Of a stretch of DNA of 64,000 bases, positions 7,551 to 18,373 are shown in pieces (the stretch's first letter is position 1; each line of letters starts with the position of its first letter). The position numbers and the translations under genes are program-made. The stretch is taken from positions 124,001 through 188,000 of the forward strand of contig NZ_VITN01000001.1 in the NCBI RefSeq assembly GCF_007828045.1. Direction: 5' to 3'. The stretch is from Nitrospirillum amazonense. Lineage in GTDB: Bacteria; Pseudomonadota; Alphaproteobacteria; Azospirillales; Azospirillaceae. The notes under the pieces are model-generated. The model was not told the origin of the DNA. It searched no databases and saw only the letters and a program-made list of their open reading frames with translations.

Positions 7551-9266
7551 ATGTCCAAACCCGGCCTGCGGGTCCTGATCATCGGCGGCTACGGCACCTT
7601 CGGCGGCCGAATCGCCACGCTGTTGGCGGATGAGCCGGGCCTGATTCTGGTCATCGCCGGCCGGTCGGCGGGCAAGGCCGCCGCTTTTTGCGCGGCCCTG
7701 GCGCGGGCGCGCGGCGCCACCCGGCTGTCGCCCCTGGCCTTTGACCGCGACGGCGATCTGGCGGCCCAGTTGGCGGCCGCGGCGCCCGACCTGGTAATCG
7801 ATGCCACCGGCCCCTTCCAGGTCTATGGCGACACCCCCTACCGCGTGGTCCAGTCCTGCCTGGACCTGGGCCTGCCCTATCTGGACCTGGCGGACGGCGC
7901 CGACTTCGTCATGGGCATCCAGGCCTTTGATGGGGCCGCGCACGCCCGGGGCATCCCCGTCCTGCCGGGGGTCAGCAGCTTCCCCGTGCTGACGGCGGTG
8001 GCGGTACGCCACCTGACGCCGGGCTGGACGGCGGTGACGGGCATCGTGGCGGGCGTCGCCCCCTCCCCCTACGCCGTGGTGGGCGCCAACGTGCTGCGCG
8101 CCATCGCCAGCTATGCCGGCCGGCCCCTGCCCCTGATGCGCGGCGGCGCCTGGACCCGGGGCCAGGCCATGACGGAGGTGCGGCGCCACACCATCGCCCC
8201 GCCGGGCATCCTGCCCCTGCGCAACACCCGCTTCGCCCTGGTGGAGGTGCCGGACCTGCGGGTGCTGCCGCCCCTGTGGCCGGGCTTGCGCGACATCTGG
8301 GTGGGGGCGGGCACGCGGCCGGAAAGCGTGCACCGGCTCATGACCGGCCTGGCCTGGCTGGTGCGGCTGAGGATGCTGCCCAGCCTGCTGCCCCTGGCGC
8401 CCCTGTTCCACTGGGGCGCCGGCATCCTCCGCTGGGGGGAGCATCGCGGCGGCATGGTCGTCGAGGTCACGGGACGGGACGCGCGAGGCCAATCGGCGAC
8501 GCGATCCTGGCACATGGTGGCGGAGGGCGATGACGGCCCCTACATCCCCGCCATGCCGGCCGCCGCCCTGGTGCGCCGCTGGCTGGCGGGCTCACCGCCA
8601 CCGCCCGGTGCACGCGCCGCCGTCACCGACCTGGAGTTGGCGGACTACCAGTCCCTGTTCGCCCCCCGCGCCATCCGCACCGGTGTGCGCGATATCCCCG
8701 GATCGGAGGCGCCCTTGTTCGCCCAGGTGATGGGGGTTGAGGCCTGGGACCGGCAGCCTGCCGCCTGGCGCGCCCTTCATACCCTGCCCGCCGACGCACC
8801 CGCCACCTGGCGCGGCCGCGCCGCCGTCACCCGGGGCCGGGGGCCGCTGGCCCGGCTGGCGGCCTGGCTGGTCGGCTTCCCGCCCGGCGGCACCGACGTG
8901 CCCGTCACCGTCACCCTGAGCCGCACCGCAGAGGATGGCGAACTGTGGGCACGCGACTTCGCGGGCCGCCGCTTCGCCAGCCGGCAAAGCCTGGGCCGGG
9001 GCCGCGACGAGCATCTGGTGGTGGAGAGCTTCGGCCCCGCCGCCTTCGCCATGGCCCTGGTGGCCGATGCCGACGGCGTCACCCTGGTCCTGCGCCGCTG
9101 GACCCTGTTCGGCCTGCCGCTGCCCCTGTGGCTGGCGCCGCGCAGCGACGCCACCGAGACGGTGGCGCCCACGCCGAACGGCGACCGCTTCCACTTCGAC
9201 GTCCGCCTCAGCCATCCGCTGGCGGGACTGATCGTACATTACCGGGGGTGGCTGGGGCCCAGCTGA
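7551..9266 (+). CDS. Saccharopine dehydrogenase-like NAD(P)-binding protein with DUF4166 domain
   Basis: The 571-residue protein starts at an ATG preceded by GAAGGAAG. Residues 1-130 form a Rossmann domain with VLIIGGYGTFGGRIA as the dinucleotide-binding loop and DLVIDATGPFQVYG, as in saccharopine dehydrogenase-like oxidoreductases. The C-terminal ~180 residues (after WDRQPAAWRALH) look like DUF4166: FPPGGTDVPVTVTLSR, WARDFAGRRFASRQS and a final LSHPLAGLIVHYRGWL. The reaction is unknown to me; fusions of this kind are common in proteobacteria. Its TGA abuts the LysR stop on the other strand with no gap (TGATCA), so the two genes converge tail to tail. Confidence 0.85.
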   Translation: MSKPGLRVLIIGGYGTFGGRIATLLADEPGLILVIAGRSAGKAAAFCAALARARGATRLSPLAFDRDGDLAAQLAAAAPDLVIDATGPFQVYGDTPYRVVQSCLDLGLPYLDLADGADFVMGIQAFDGAAHARGIPVLPGVSSFPVLTAVAVRHLTPGWTAVTGIVAGVAPSPYAVVGANVLRAIASYAGRPLPLMRGGAWTRGQAMTEVRRHTIAPPGILPLRNTRFALVEVPDLRVLPPLWPGLRDIWVGAGTRPESVHRLMTGLAWLVRLRMLPSLLPLAPLFHWGAGILRWGEHRGGMVVEVTGRDARGQSATRSWHMVAEGDDGPYIPAMPAAALVRRWLAGSPPPPGARAAVTDLELADYQSLFAPRAIRTGVRDIPGSEAPLFAQVMGVEAWDRQPAAWRALHTLPADAPATWRGRAAVTRGRGPLARLAAWLVGFPPGGTDVPVTVTLSRTAEDGELWARDFAGRRFASRQSLGRGRDEHLVVESFGPAAFAMALVADADGVTLVLRRWTLFGLPLPLWLAPRSDATETVAPTPNGDRFHFDVRLSHPLAGLIVHYRGWLGPS

Positions 9267-10118
9267 TCATGCCGCCCCCTGCAACCTCACCGCGCTGTCC
9301 ATGATGGCCTGGGCCAGGGCCGCCGCCGGGCCGCGCCCCGTGGCGCCGGGGCCGGCCAGAACGAACTCGACATCCACCAGGGGCGGCAGGTGCGGCACCT
9401 CCGCCATGCCGCTGGGCAGCATGGCGCGGGGCTGGACGGTGACGCCCAGGCCGGCCAAGGCGGCGGCGCGCAGGCCGCTGAGGCTGCCGCTGACGCAGGC
9501 GATGCGCCAGGGGCGGCCGTGGCGTTCCAAGCTTTCCAGGGCGACGGAGCGGCTGATGCTGGGTGGGGTGTAGAGGACCAGGGGTACCGGCTTGGCGGGA
9601 TCCGGCACCTCCCCCTCCCGCCCCGCCCAGACGAAGCGGTCGCGCCACAGCGGCCGGCCCAGCGTGTCGCCCGGGCGGCGCTTGGCCAGCACCAGGTCCA
9701 GCTCACCCGCGTCCAGCTTCTGATACAGGAAGCCACTGAGGCCCACGGTCAGTTCCAGGTCCACGGCGGGATGGCGGCGCACGAAGGCGGCCAGCACGTC
9801 GGACAGGTGGGAGATGACGAAGTCCTCCCCCGCGCCCAGCCTCACCCGGCCGCGCAGGTCGGCGCCGGCGAAGTGCTGCCGCGCCCGTTCCTCCAGCTCC
9901 AGCATGCCGCGGGCGAATTCCACCAGCGCCTCGCCATCCGCGGTCAGGCGCACGGTGTGGGTGTCGCGCACGAACAGGCGGCGGCCCACCGCCTCCTCCA
10001 GCCGGCCGATCTGCTGGCTGACGGTGGACTGGCGCAGGCCCAGCCGGCGGCCGGCCTCGGTAAACCCTTGGGCGCGCGCCACCTCCATGAAGGTGCGCAA
10101 CAACGTGGTGTCCAGCAT
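9267..10118 (-). CDS. LysR-family transcriptional regulator
   Basis: This 283-residue regulator has an N-terminal winged helix (LLRTFMEVARAQGFTEAGRR, STVSQQIGRLEEAVGRRLFV) and a LysR effector domain. I start it at the ATG at 10118 (MLDTTLLRTF), which has GGGGA five bases upstream and matches the usual LysR N-terminus; 10124 and 10145 are in-frame alternatives. It is divergent from the bile-acid:sodium symporter-like gene across a region of about 150 bases, the classic arrangement for a LysR protein that controls its neighbour. The co-inducer is unknown. Confidence 0.92.
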   Translation of the reverse strand: MLDTTLLRTFMEVARAQGFTEAGRRLGLRQSTVSQQIGRLEEAVGRRLFVRDTHTVRLTADGEALVEFARGMLELEERARQHFAGADLRGRVRLGAGEDFVISHLSDVLAAFVRRHPAVDLELTVGLSGFLYQKLDAGELDLVLAKRRPGDTLGRPLWRDRFVWAGREGEVPDPAKPVPLVLYTPPSISRSVALESLERHGRPWRIACVSGSLSGLRAAALAGLGVTVQPRAMLPSGMAEVPHLPPLVDVEFVLAGPGATGRGPAAALAQAIMDSAVRLQGAA

Positions 10119-10272
10119 GCCCATCCCCGGCGGCGATACGCTCATTCATAAACATGATCACAATAACAATTGTAAGCAGTCTTCAAGATGGGCCGTCCAG
10201 CACTTTATGATGGTGCGTCATCCTGTTCCGCCCCTTGCCCCCGACCCGTCGCCCGTACAAGGTTGTCAGCCC
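10119..10272. promoter_or_regulatory. Divergent lysR / symporter promoter region
   Basis: The segment between the two divergent starts has an AT-rich core (about 10140-10185) that contrasts with the GC-rich flanks and contains CAATTG and other short dyads. A LysR T-N11-A site is likely here, but I cannot single one out with confidence. Confidence 0.4.
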
Positions 10273-11328
10273 ATGTCCGTCCCCGCCGCAACCGCCCCCG
10301 ACCCGTCCATGCCGTCTTCCCGGAAGCCTTCCACGGTCCTGCTGTGGCTGGCGCGCCTGAAGCCCGACACCTTCACCCTGCTGCTGGTGGGGACGGTGGT
10401 GCTGGCCTCGTTCCTGCCCGCCAAGGGCGCCATGATCGGCGTGGCCAATGGGGCCACGGACGTCGCCGTCTTCCTGCTGTTCTTCCTCTATGGCGCCCGG
10501 CTGTCGCGCGAGGCGGTGATCGGCGGGCTGACGCAGTGGCGGCTGCACCTGCTGGTGACGCTGTGCACCTTCGCCCTATTCCCCCTGGTGGGGCTGGCGC
10601 TGAAGCCGCTGGTGAACCTGGACATCCTGACACCCGACCTATACTTGGGCGTGCTGTTCCTCTGCACCCTGCCGTCCACGGTGCAGTCGTCCATCGCCTT
10701 CACCTCCATCGCTGGCGGCAACGTGGCGGCGGCCATCTGCAGCGCCTCGGCCAGCAACCTGATGGGCATGGTGATCACGCCCCTGCTGGTGGGGCTGCTG
10801 CTGGCCAAGGCGGGCGCGGGCTTTTCAGCCAACGCGCTGACCTCGGTCTTCGTGCAGCTGCTGCTGCCCTTCGTCCTGGGCCAACTGCTGCGTTCCCGCA
10901 TCGGGGGCTGGGTGGCGCGCAACAAGAAGGTGCTGGGCCCGGTGGACCGCGCCAGCATCCTGCTGGTGGTCTATGGCGCCTTCAGCCACGCGGTGAACGA
11001 GGGCATCTGGCACCAGCTGGACGTGGCCAGCCTGTTGAAGGTGGTGCTGGTCGATGGCGGCCTGCTGGCCCTGATCCTGGTGCTGACCACATTCATCAGC
11101 CGCCGCCTGCACCTGTCGCGGGCCGACGAGATCGCGGTGGTGTTCTGCGGGTCGAAGAAAAGCCTGGTCAGCGGCATTCCCATGGCCAACGTGCTGTTCG
11201 CCGGCCATGCCGTGGGCATGATCGTCCTGCCCCTGATGCTGTTCCACCAGATCCAGCTGATGGTCTGCGCCGTGCTGGCCCGGCGCTATGCCAGCAGCCA
11301 TCCGCCGGGGTATGTGGAAGGGGCCTGA
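10273..11328 (+). CDS. Bile acid:sodium symporter-like carrier
   Basis: The protein has about 351 residues and about ten hydrophobic spans. Motifs include FLLFFLYGARLSREAV, GVLFLCTLPSTVQSSIAFTS and a C-terminal VFCGSKKSLVSGIPMANVLF. These are typical of the SBF-like branch of the bile acid:sodium symporter superfamily (YfeH/PF13593-like). Such carriers import organic anions with sodium; the natural substrate here is unknown. I take the ATG at 10273; an ATG pair at 10207/10210 in the same frame would add about 22 residues rich in Pro. It is divergent from a LysR gene, which probably regulates it. Confidence 0.88.
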   Translation: MSVPAATAPDPSMPSSRKPSTVLLWLARLKPDTFTLLLVGTVVLASFLPAKGAMIGVANGATDVAVFLLFFLYGARLSREAVIGGLTQWRLHLLVTLCTFALFPLVGLALKPLVNLDILTPDLYLGVLFLCTLPSTVQSSIAFTSIAGGNVAAAICSASASNLMGMVITPLLVGLLLAKAGAGFSANALTSVFVQLLLPFVLGQLLRSRIGGWVARNKKVLGPVDRASILLVVYGAFSHAVNEGIWHQLDVASLLKVVLVDGGLLALILVLTTFISRRLHLSRADEIAVVFCGSKKSLVSGIPMANVLFAGHAVGMIVLPLMLFHQIQLMVCAVLARRYASSHPPGYVEGA

Positions 11329-11485
11329 CATCCAGGTCCCTTCCGTCCCCCCAAGGCTCCGGCGCCCCCACGCCGCATCATCCTTCGTTGCAGGAACGCC
11401 ACTAAACCTGCGACCTCAATTGACTTTTCCCAAGCGCCCAACCATAAGGTTGGCAATTATGTGATTGCAAAAAGTTGCGGATATT

Positions 11486-12904
11486 ATGGTCTTTAGCAGT
11501 CCGGCATTCCTTTTCCTTTTTCTACCCCTGTTCCTTCTCATCTATTCGATCGCGCCCATCGCCTGGAAGAATTTTGCGATCCTGAGTTGTAGTTTGATAT
11601 TTTATGCGACTGGCCCAGGCGCGCGTCTCGACATTCTAGTTTTCTATATTGTATTCAATTGGGGCATGGGCCTAATCATCGCCCACGCCAAAGGGCGATC
11701 CGCCCTGATCTATGCAATATTCGCCATTATCACGGATGTTTCTGGCCTCCTATATTATAAGTACCTTGATTTTATATTCGGCTCATTTCTCATTCTATTC
11801 GGAATCCATGTTGAATCTCGCGCCCACAGCGTCGCCGTGGGCATGATTCCTCTGGGCATTTCCTTCTTTTCATTTCAGGCCATCTCCTACGTGGTCGATG
11901 TTTATCGTCGCGTCGTACCGGCCTCACGCTCCCTAATCGAATTCGCCACCTTCAAGGCCTTCTTCCCGCAACTGATCGCCGGCCCCATCGTCCGTTATGT
12001 CGAGGTCAAGGCCGAGTTGGGTGCTCGCCGGTTCGCGATCGACAATGTCTTTGAAGGAATCTTCCGATTCTCAACCGGCCTGGCGATGAAAACCCTGATC
12101 GCCGATCCCCTGGCCGAAGTGGCCACTCAAATCCTCTCCACCGATCAGACGCACCTCACAACCAGCCTGGCCTGGATTGCCATGCTGGCTTACACGTTTC
12201 AAATTTATTTCGACTTCGCTGGTTATTCCAGCATGGCCATCGGCATCGCACGCATCGCGGGTTTCCATTTCCCCGAAAACTTTGACCGCCCCTATTCCTC
12301 CCAAAGCATTACGGAATTCTGGCGCCGCTGGCACATGACCCTGTCCCGCTGGTTCCGTGACTACATCTATATCCCCCTGGGCGGCAACCGAGCGGGGCGC
12401 TTCCGCACCTTGCTGAATTTGGTGGCAGTGTTCGCGCTGTGCGGACTATGGCATGGCGCCGCCCTTCAGTTCTTGATCTGGGGGCTTTATCACGGCGCCC
12501 TGCTGTCCATCGAACGCGTAACAGGGTGGAACAAGCCCTCGACCGCCGCACCGGTTGTGGCCGTACGGACCCTGGTCACCTTTCTGCTGGTTGTGGTCGG
12601 ATGGGTTTTCTTCCGAGCGGAAACGCTGGACCAGGCCATGAATGTCCTGTCGCTGATGGGGGGGCTGTCCCCCCAAGGCATCCCGTTCCGAACGGAGGCC
12701 TTCTATCTGACTGGGGACAAGATCGCCGCCTTCACCCTAGCTGCGGTCTTTTCCTTGCGTCGGCTGAATAAACTTTGGCCAACCCAACCTCAGGGTGGCT
12801 ACGACACCGCGGTGCGGGGCGTCGCATCGTTGGCGCTTCTTATCCTGTCGGCCTCGGCCATTGCCGCCGGCGGGTTCAGCCCCTTCATCTACTTTCAGTT
12901 CTGA
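11486..12904 (+). CDS. MBOAT-family membrane O-acyltransferase (AlgI-like)
   Basis: The protein has 472 residues and about ten membrane segments. It opens MVFSSPAFLFLFLPLFLLIY, the typical AlgI-like start, and I therefore use the ATG at 11486 rather than the TTG at 11465. Conserved parts are FFPQLIAGPIVRY, FDFAGYSSMAIGIARI, FWRRWHMTLSRWFRDYIYIP and CGLWHGAALQFLIWGLYHG, the last holding the catalytic His of the family. Such proteins transfer acetyl or acyl groups across the inner membrane to a polysaccharide with an AlgJ/AlgX partner, present here 12 bases downstream. The first ~450 bases are clearly AT-richer than the surrounding genes, which suggests horizontal acquisition or relaxed codon use. 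Confidence 0.92.
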   Translation: MVFSSPAFLFLFLPLFLLIYSIAPIAWKNFAILSCSLIFYATGPGARLDILVFYIVFNWGMGLIIAHAKGRSALIYAIFAIITDVSGLLYYKYLDFIFGSFLILFGIHVESRAHSVAVGMIPLGISFFSFQAISYVVDVYRRVVPASRSLIEFATFKAFFPQLIAGPIVRYVEVKAELGARRFAIDNVFEGIFRFSTGLAMKTLIADPLAEVATQILSTDQTHLTTSLAWIAMLAYTFQIYFDFAGYSSMAIGIARIAGFHFPENFDRPYSSQSITEFWRRWHMTLSRWFRDYIYIPLGGNRAGRFRTLLNLVAVFALCGLWHGAALQFLIWGLYHGALLSIERVTGWNKPSTAAPVVAVRTLVTFLLVVVGWVFFRAETLDQAMNVLSLMGGLSPQGIPFRTEAFYLTGDKIAAFTLAAVFSLRRLNKLWPTQPQGGYDTAVRGVASLALLILSASAIAAGGFSPFIYFQF

Positions 12905-12916
12905 GGAGACGACGCG

Positions 12917-14074
12917 ATGCGACGGACCTTCGTCATCCTCTGGGTCGCTCTGTTATTCGTGCCCATGGCACAGATGATTCATCCGATTGTCTCGGAGCCT
13001 CCGGTCCTAGAAAATCGCGTCCTGAACCGCCTCCCGGAGATGAGCAGACAAGCCTTGGCGACGCCGCTGCTGCTGACGCGCGGCGTCGCCGCCTGGTTCA
13101 ATGACAATTTCGGCTTTCGCAACACCTTGATCCGCCTTAGGACGGAAGAGAATTATCGCCTGGGCTATTCCGAGCGCCTGCACTTGGGCCCCGATGGCTG
13201 GCTGAATTACCGCGATGTCATCGACACGCAGAAAAGCTGGAATGCCCAGATGTCCGACACACAGATCGCAGAGACGGCCGATCGTTTCGCGACGCTGCGG
13301 GATTATTTGGCCAAGCGTGGCATGCGGCTGCTGGTGGTCACCGTGCCGCAAAAGGACGTCATTTACCCTGAATCCCTGGGCAGCGACGCTCCCCACTACC
13401 CACAGCCCTCCGCCTTCACCCGCCTGCGCGCGGGATTGACCGTGCGGTTGGGCTCCGATCATATCGACGCGGAGCCGATCCTGCTGGGCCTGCGTGCGAA
13501 GGGGGTACAAGCCTTCCACCGTACCGACTTCCATTGGACGGATGTGGCCGGGGGGGAAGTGGCGCGTGCCATCGTCAACCGGTTGGCCAATCTTGAAGGC
13601 GATTCTAACTTGCGGTGGACGGCGCCGTTAACTGTGGAGCCGCTGCACTGGGCTGGTGGTGAATCACAGCAGCTTCCGCTTTTCACCTATGTGTATGAAG
13701 ATTCCGTGGGCATCAAAGAACCCTGGCGCGATCCGGCCCGGGGTACGTTCGAATGGTTGGACGTGGATAGCCATTTCAACCCCGATTACCCCCTGGCCTA
13801 CGACTTCAACTGGCACTTGGCTACTGACCAGCACGGCCTGCCCGCCACTGTTGTCGTCAGCAATTCGTACGGAGAGTCGTTTTGGCGGGCCGGCATGAAC
13901 CTGCATTTCGATCATCTGCAAGCATTCCGGCTGAAGCCGTGGGGGGACGGCGCCTATCTGGCATCTGTGCTGAATCGGATAGCGGCCGGCACCAAATATT
14001 TCGTTCTAGAATTCCACGAAGGGAACATGCTGGACGCCGGGCGTGTCAAATGGAGTGAAGTTACAGGCCAATAA
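12917..14074 (+). CDS. AlgJ/AlgX-like SGNH O-acetyltransferase
   Basis: This 385-residue protein has an N-terminal membrane anchor or signal (residues 1-20) and then a periplasmic domain. HRTDFHWTD holds the Asp204-x-His206 pair, and VVSNSYGESFW holds a candidate nucleophile (S321), matching the Asp-His/Ser arrangement of AlgJ/AlgX-type acetyltransferases. WLNYRDVID and VTVPQKDVIYPE are also typical of the family. It follows the MBOAT gene after 12 bases with GAGGAGACG as ribosome-binding site. The pair should O-acetylate an exported polysaccharide, but no polymer synthase or export gene is next to it, so the acceptor may be encoded elsewhere. Confidence 0.88.
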   Translation: MRRTFVILWVALLFVPMAQMIHPIVSEPPVLENRVLNRLPEMSRQALATPLLLTRGVAAWFNDNFGFRNTLIRLRTEENYRLGYSERLHLGPDGWLNYRDVIDTQKSWNAQMSDTQIAETADRFATLRDYLAKRGMRLLVVTVPQKDVIYPESLGSDAPHYPQPSAFTRLRAGLTVRLGSDHIDAEPILLGLRAKGVQAFHRTDFHWTDVAGGEVARAIVNRLANLEGDSNLRWTAPLTVEPLHWAGGESQQLPLFTYVYEDSVGIKEPWRDPARGTFEWLDVDSHFNPDYPLAYDFNWHLATDQHGLPATVVVSNSYGESFWRAGMNLHFDHLQAFRLKPWGDGAYLASVLNRIAAGTKYFVLEFHEGNMLDAGRVKWSEVTGQ

Positions 14075-14123
14075 ATGAAACCTCATAGGCAGCCACCCCA
14101 GACTGCCGCCTGCTTTTGGCCTT

Positions 14124-15506
<1,383 letters not shown>

Positions 15507-15649
15507 GCCCGATGCCCTATTCCCGCGCGGGCCCGCCCTGCGGCCCGCCGGTCACCGGGTTCCCGCGGGCGTTCAACCGCCAGGCGCCTTGATACAAGGT
15601 TCGCGGGATGCCCGCCACTGGCATCGCCACATCATATAATTTGATAATG

Positions 15650-15695
15650 TTTAAAATAAAGCGGGCCCGGGAAGGCTGTTCTTCCCAGGCCCGCC
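15650..15695 (-). terminator. Rho-independent terminator of the TonB receptor gene
   Basis: Read on the minus strand, a GC-rich stem (GGCGGGCCTGGGAAG pairing with CTTCCCGGGCCCGC) with a short AACAGC loop is followed by TTTATTTTAAA. It lies about 45 bases after the receptor stop. Confidence 0.85.
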
Positions 15696-15737
15696 ATCTG
15701 GCGCGACGGTGGAACGCCAGCGACGGCGCGTGCGGCG

Positions 15738-17912
15738 TCAGAAGGTCTTGGTCACGCCGAAGTAGAAGCCACGGCGCGGGCCATATTGCGGGGCGCCCAC
15801 GCCGACCCCTGTTCCGTCGCGGATCTCATACTTTTCATCGAACAGGTTGATGACGTCGAAGCGCAGGTCCATCAGGCCCACCGTGGGCAGGTCCAGGGTC
15901 TGCACCACGCCCAGGTTGACCTGGACATAGCCCGGCAGGGCGGCGCCATTGGGCGTGGCACCGTCTGCGCGCAAACCTGAGCCGTAGATCAGGTCGGTGG
16001 TCAGCAGCGTCCGGTCGATGCGGTAGCTGGCGCCGGCCGAGGCGGTGAAGCGCTGGTCGTGGTCCACCGGGATGAAGTGGTTGGAGATGTAGTCCAGATC
16101 ATCCTGGCTGAAGCTGAACTGACTGGAGACGATCTTCCTGCCCTCCGCCTTCGACACCGCGAAGTTGGCGTAGGACTGGAAGTTGTCAACCGCGTAGGTC
16201 AGCGACAGCTCGACACCCTTCTGCGTGCCTTCGTCATAGTTGAAGGGCGTCAGGATGATGGGGGCGCCGAACTGCCCCTCATCCAGCATGTTCTTGGACT
16301 TCTTGTAATAGCCGTCCAGGCCCACGGTCAGCGCGTCGGTCAGCTTCTGCTCGACACCGATGTCAAAATAGTTGGCGCGCTCGGCCTTGGGCGCGTCGTT
16401 CACGCCGCTGGCGGCGGCGGCGCTGGTGCCCGCGTACTTGGCAACCGCCGTGTTGGACACCAGCTCAAACGGCGGCGGGGTGAAGTAGCGGGAATAGCCC
16501 GCGTGCACCGTCGTGCCCGGCGTCGCCTGCCACACCAGGTTCACGCGCGGGCTGAACTGGCTTTCGCTGTCGAACTGCTGGAAACTATCGAAACGGCCGC
16601 CGAAGTTCAGCGTCCAGTCCGGCGCGAACTTCCATTCGTCCTGCAGGTAAACGCTCTCGCTGTAGCCGGTCTTGCCGAAGGTGTCGCGCACCGTGGTCGG
16701 GCTGCCGCCGATCTGGTTGCCGGCGTCATCCACCGCGAACACCTGCGAATTGGTGATGCCGGAGGAGCGTTCGACCTGCAGCAGCAGGCCGGCGCGCAGG
16801 GTGTGCTGGTCGTTCACCACCCAACTGCCGTCCGTCTGCCAGCCGCCGGCGATGGAGCGGCGGTAGGCTTCCTGTGAGATGCCGTTGTACAGCAGGTCGG
16901 GCACCGGGTCGGGCTTGAACCACAGGCTGGAATAGCGGCCGTAGACCGAGGACTGGATGGTCACCGTATCCAGCGCCTTCAGATAGGTGGCGGCGGCGTA
17001 GTGGGTGATTTCCCGCTGGTTCTCGTCGATCTTGTCGCTGGGGTAGTCGGTCTGGCCGTTGAAATTGTAGCCCAGGCCGGGCGACTGGCCGGAGCGGGTG
17101 GGGATCTGGAACTGCCCGCGCTCCGTCCCCGCCATCAGGCTGACCTGGGTGTCGGGGTCGAGGATGTCCTGAAGGAAGACGAAGCCGCGGCCGTTTTCCG
17201 TCCGGTCATGGTTGGGCTTGCCGCTGCCGTCGGGGGATTCGATGCCCACGCCGCTGGTCTTGAAGTCGCCGGAGGCGAAATAGTTCAGGTTTCCGGAGGA
17301 GCCGGAGATGTCGAAGCTGGTCTGCAGCGTGTCGTAGCTGCCGCCGTAGACGCTGATGTCGCCGCCGTTGTCGAAGGCGCCGGACTTGGTCTGGATGTCG
17401 ATGATGCCGGCGGTGCGCAGGCCGTACTGCGCCGGCAGGGCGCCGGTCACCAGGCTGACGCTGTGGGCGAAGCGGGGGCTGAGCGTCTGGCCAAAGCCGC
17501 TGATGCCTTCCGGCAGGATGACGCCGTTGATGCGGTACTGGACGTTGGCGTGCTCACCCCGGATGTGCAGCTGGCCGAAGCTGTCCTGCGCCACGCCCGG
17601 CGCCTGCAGGATCACCTGGTTCAGGCCGTTGTTCACGCCGCCGGGCTGCGCCTCCAGCGCGCTTTCGTCCAGCTTGTAGGTGGAGGCGCCCAGGTCGGGC
17701 TGGATGCTGTTGCGCGCGTCCAGCAGGCGCTTGGCGGTGATGACGATCTCCGGCACCGGGCCGCTGGCGGAACTGTTGCCCAGCTGGCCGGCGGCGCCGG
17801 CCGGCTCGGCCGCCGCGTCACCCGCTGGATTGTCCGCCGCCAAGGCCACCGTGCTGACCGAACCCAACAGAATGGCGCCCATCACGCCGGCGCGCCCCAC
17901 CTTGAAAGCCAT
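15738..17912 (-). CDS. TonB-dependent outer-membrane receptor, possible zinc (Zur-regulated) type
   Basis: The protein has 724 residues and a signal peptide ending near VALAADN. A TonB-box-like PEIVITAKR is followed by a plug domain (LNQVILQAPGVAQDSFGQLH, YRINGVILPEG, LPAQYGLRTAGIIDIQTKSG). The C-terminal barrel ends in an aromatic residue (FYFGVTKTF), as required for outer-membrane insertion. I start it at the ATG at 17912 because GGAAGG lies just upstream; 17942 is an alternative. A near-perfect Zur-like palindrome lies 180 bases upstream, which suggests zinc uptake like ZnuD-type receptors. The barrel itself shows no conspicuous His-rich loop, so the substrate is inferred only from the operator. 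Confidence 0.88.
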   Translation of the reverse strand: MAFKVGRAGVMGAILLGSVSTVALAADNPAGDAAAEPAGAAGQLGNSSASGPVPEIVITAKRLLDARNSIQPDLGASTYKLDESALEAQPGGVNNGLNQVILQAPGVAQDSFGQLHIRGEHANVQYRINGVILPEGISGFGQTLSPRFAHSVSLVTGALPAQYGLRTAGIIDIQTKSGAFDNGGDISVYGGSYDTLQTSFDISGSSGNLNYFASGDFKTSGVGIESPDGSGKPNHDRTENGRGFVFLQDILDPDTQVSLMAGTERGQFQIPTRSGQSPGLGYNFNGQTDYPSDKIDENQREITHYAAATYLKALDTVTIQSSVYGRYSSLWFKPDPVPDLLYNGISQEAYRRSIAGGWQTDGSWVVNDQHTLRAGLLLQVERSSGITNSQVFAVDDAGNQIGGSPTTVRDTFGKTGYSESVYLQDEWKFAPDWTLNFGGRFDSFQQFDSESQFSPRVNLVWQATPGTTVHAGYSRYFTPPPFELVSNTAVAKYAGTSAAAASGVNDAPKAERANYFDIGVEQKLTDALTVGLDGYYKKSKNMLDEGQFGAPIILTPFNYDEGTQKGVELSLTYAVDNFQSYANFAVSKAEGRKIVSSQFSFSQDDLDYISNHFIPVDHDQRFTASAGASYRIDRTLLTTDLIYGSGLRADGATPNGAALPGYVQVNLGVVQTLDLPTVGLMDLRFDVINLFDEKYEIRDGTGVGVGAPQYGPRRGFYFGVTKTF

Positions 17913-18373
17913 ACCTTCCCACCTTTCATGAAGGCCACCCAAACCAGACCATGCCGGATTTGGCGACCCCTGTTCCCTTCATGCCGCCCCCTTGGGCCCA
18001 GGCCAACCGCCCCCGTTGCCGCACCCCAAGAGGGGCGCGGCCGGCAAGGACGGCTGGTGGGCTGGAGACAGGACCCGAACTGCCAGTTTTCGTTATGTTA
18101 TAGTATAACGTAACTCGGTTCTAACCCGCCTACCCGGGTGCGTCAACGGGAAAGCGCAGGTGCAGCAAAAGACAGAAGGTCGCAGGCGGACGGCCGGGTC
18201 GCAGCCGCCCCGGCAGGGTTCGGCCCGGCCCGAGATGACCCTGCGGCGGGATGCGCCCCCGCCGTCCGCGCAGTGGTCAAACGGATGCGGCCGCACTAGG
18301 ATCGCGCGCGATTCCAACCCCGCGCCCCGGCATCCACGCCGAGAGGGGCGCGCCGCAACCCGTCAGGTGCCCG
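17913..18373. other. Intergenic region between divergent TonB receptor and purC
   Basis: This 461-base stretch holds the two outward promoters and the Zur-like palindrome at 18092-18114. The AT-rich core at about 18085-18120 contrasts with GC-rich flanks. I see no convincing gene in it and no recognisable riboswitch before purC. Confidence 0.6.
18092..18114. promoter_or_regulatory. Zur-box-like 23-bp palindrome
   Basis: The core ATGTTATAGTATAACG sits in a 23-base dyad centred on a single G, with arms GTTATGTTATA and TATAACGTAAC that pair with only one mismatch. The known Zur consensus of Gram-negative bacteria has GTTATANTATAAC as core, which matches here exactly. It lies upstream of the TonB receptor on the minus strand and 260 bases upstream of purC. 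Confidence 0.75.

Noticed and set aside
11465-11485. TTG start at 11465 for the MBOAT gene
   Set aside because: The ATG at 11486 gives the standard MVFSSP family start.
18093-18317. A 74-residue minus-strand frame between the TonB receptor and purC
   Set aside because: It ends inside the Zur-like palindrome and has no coding character.
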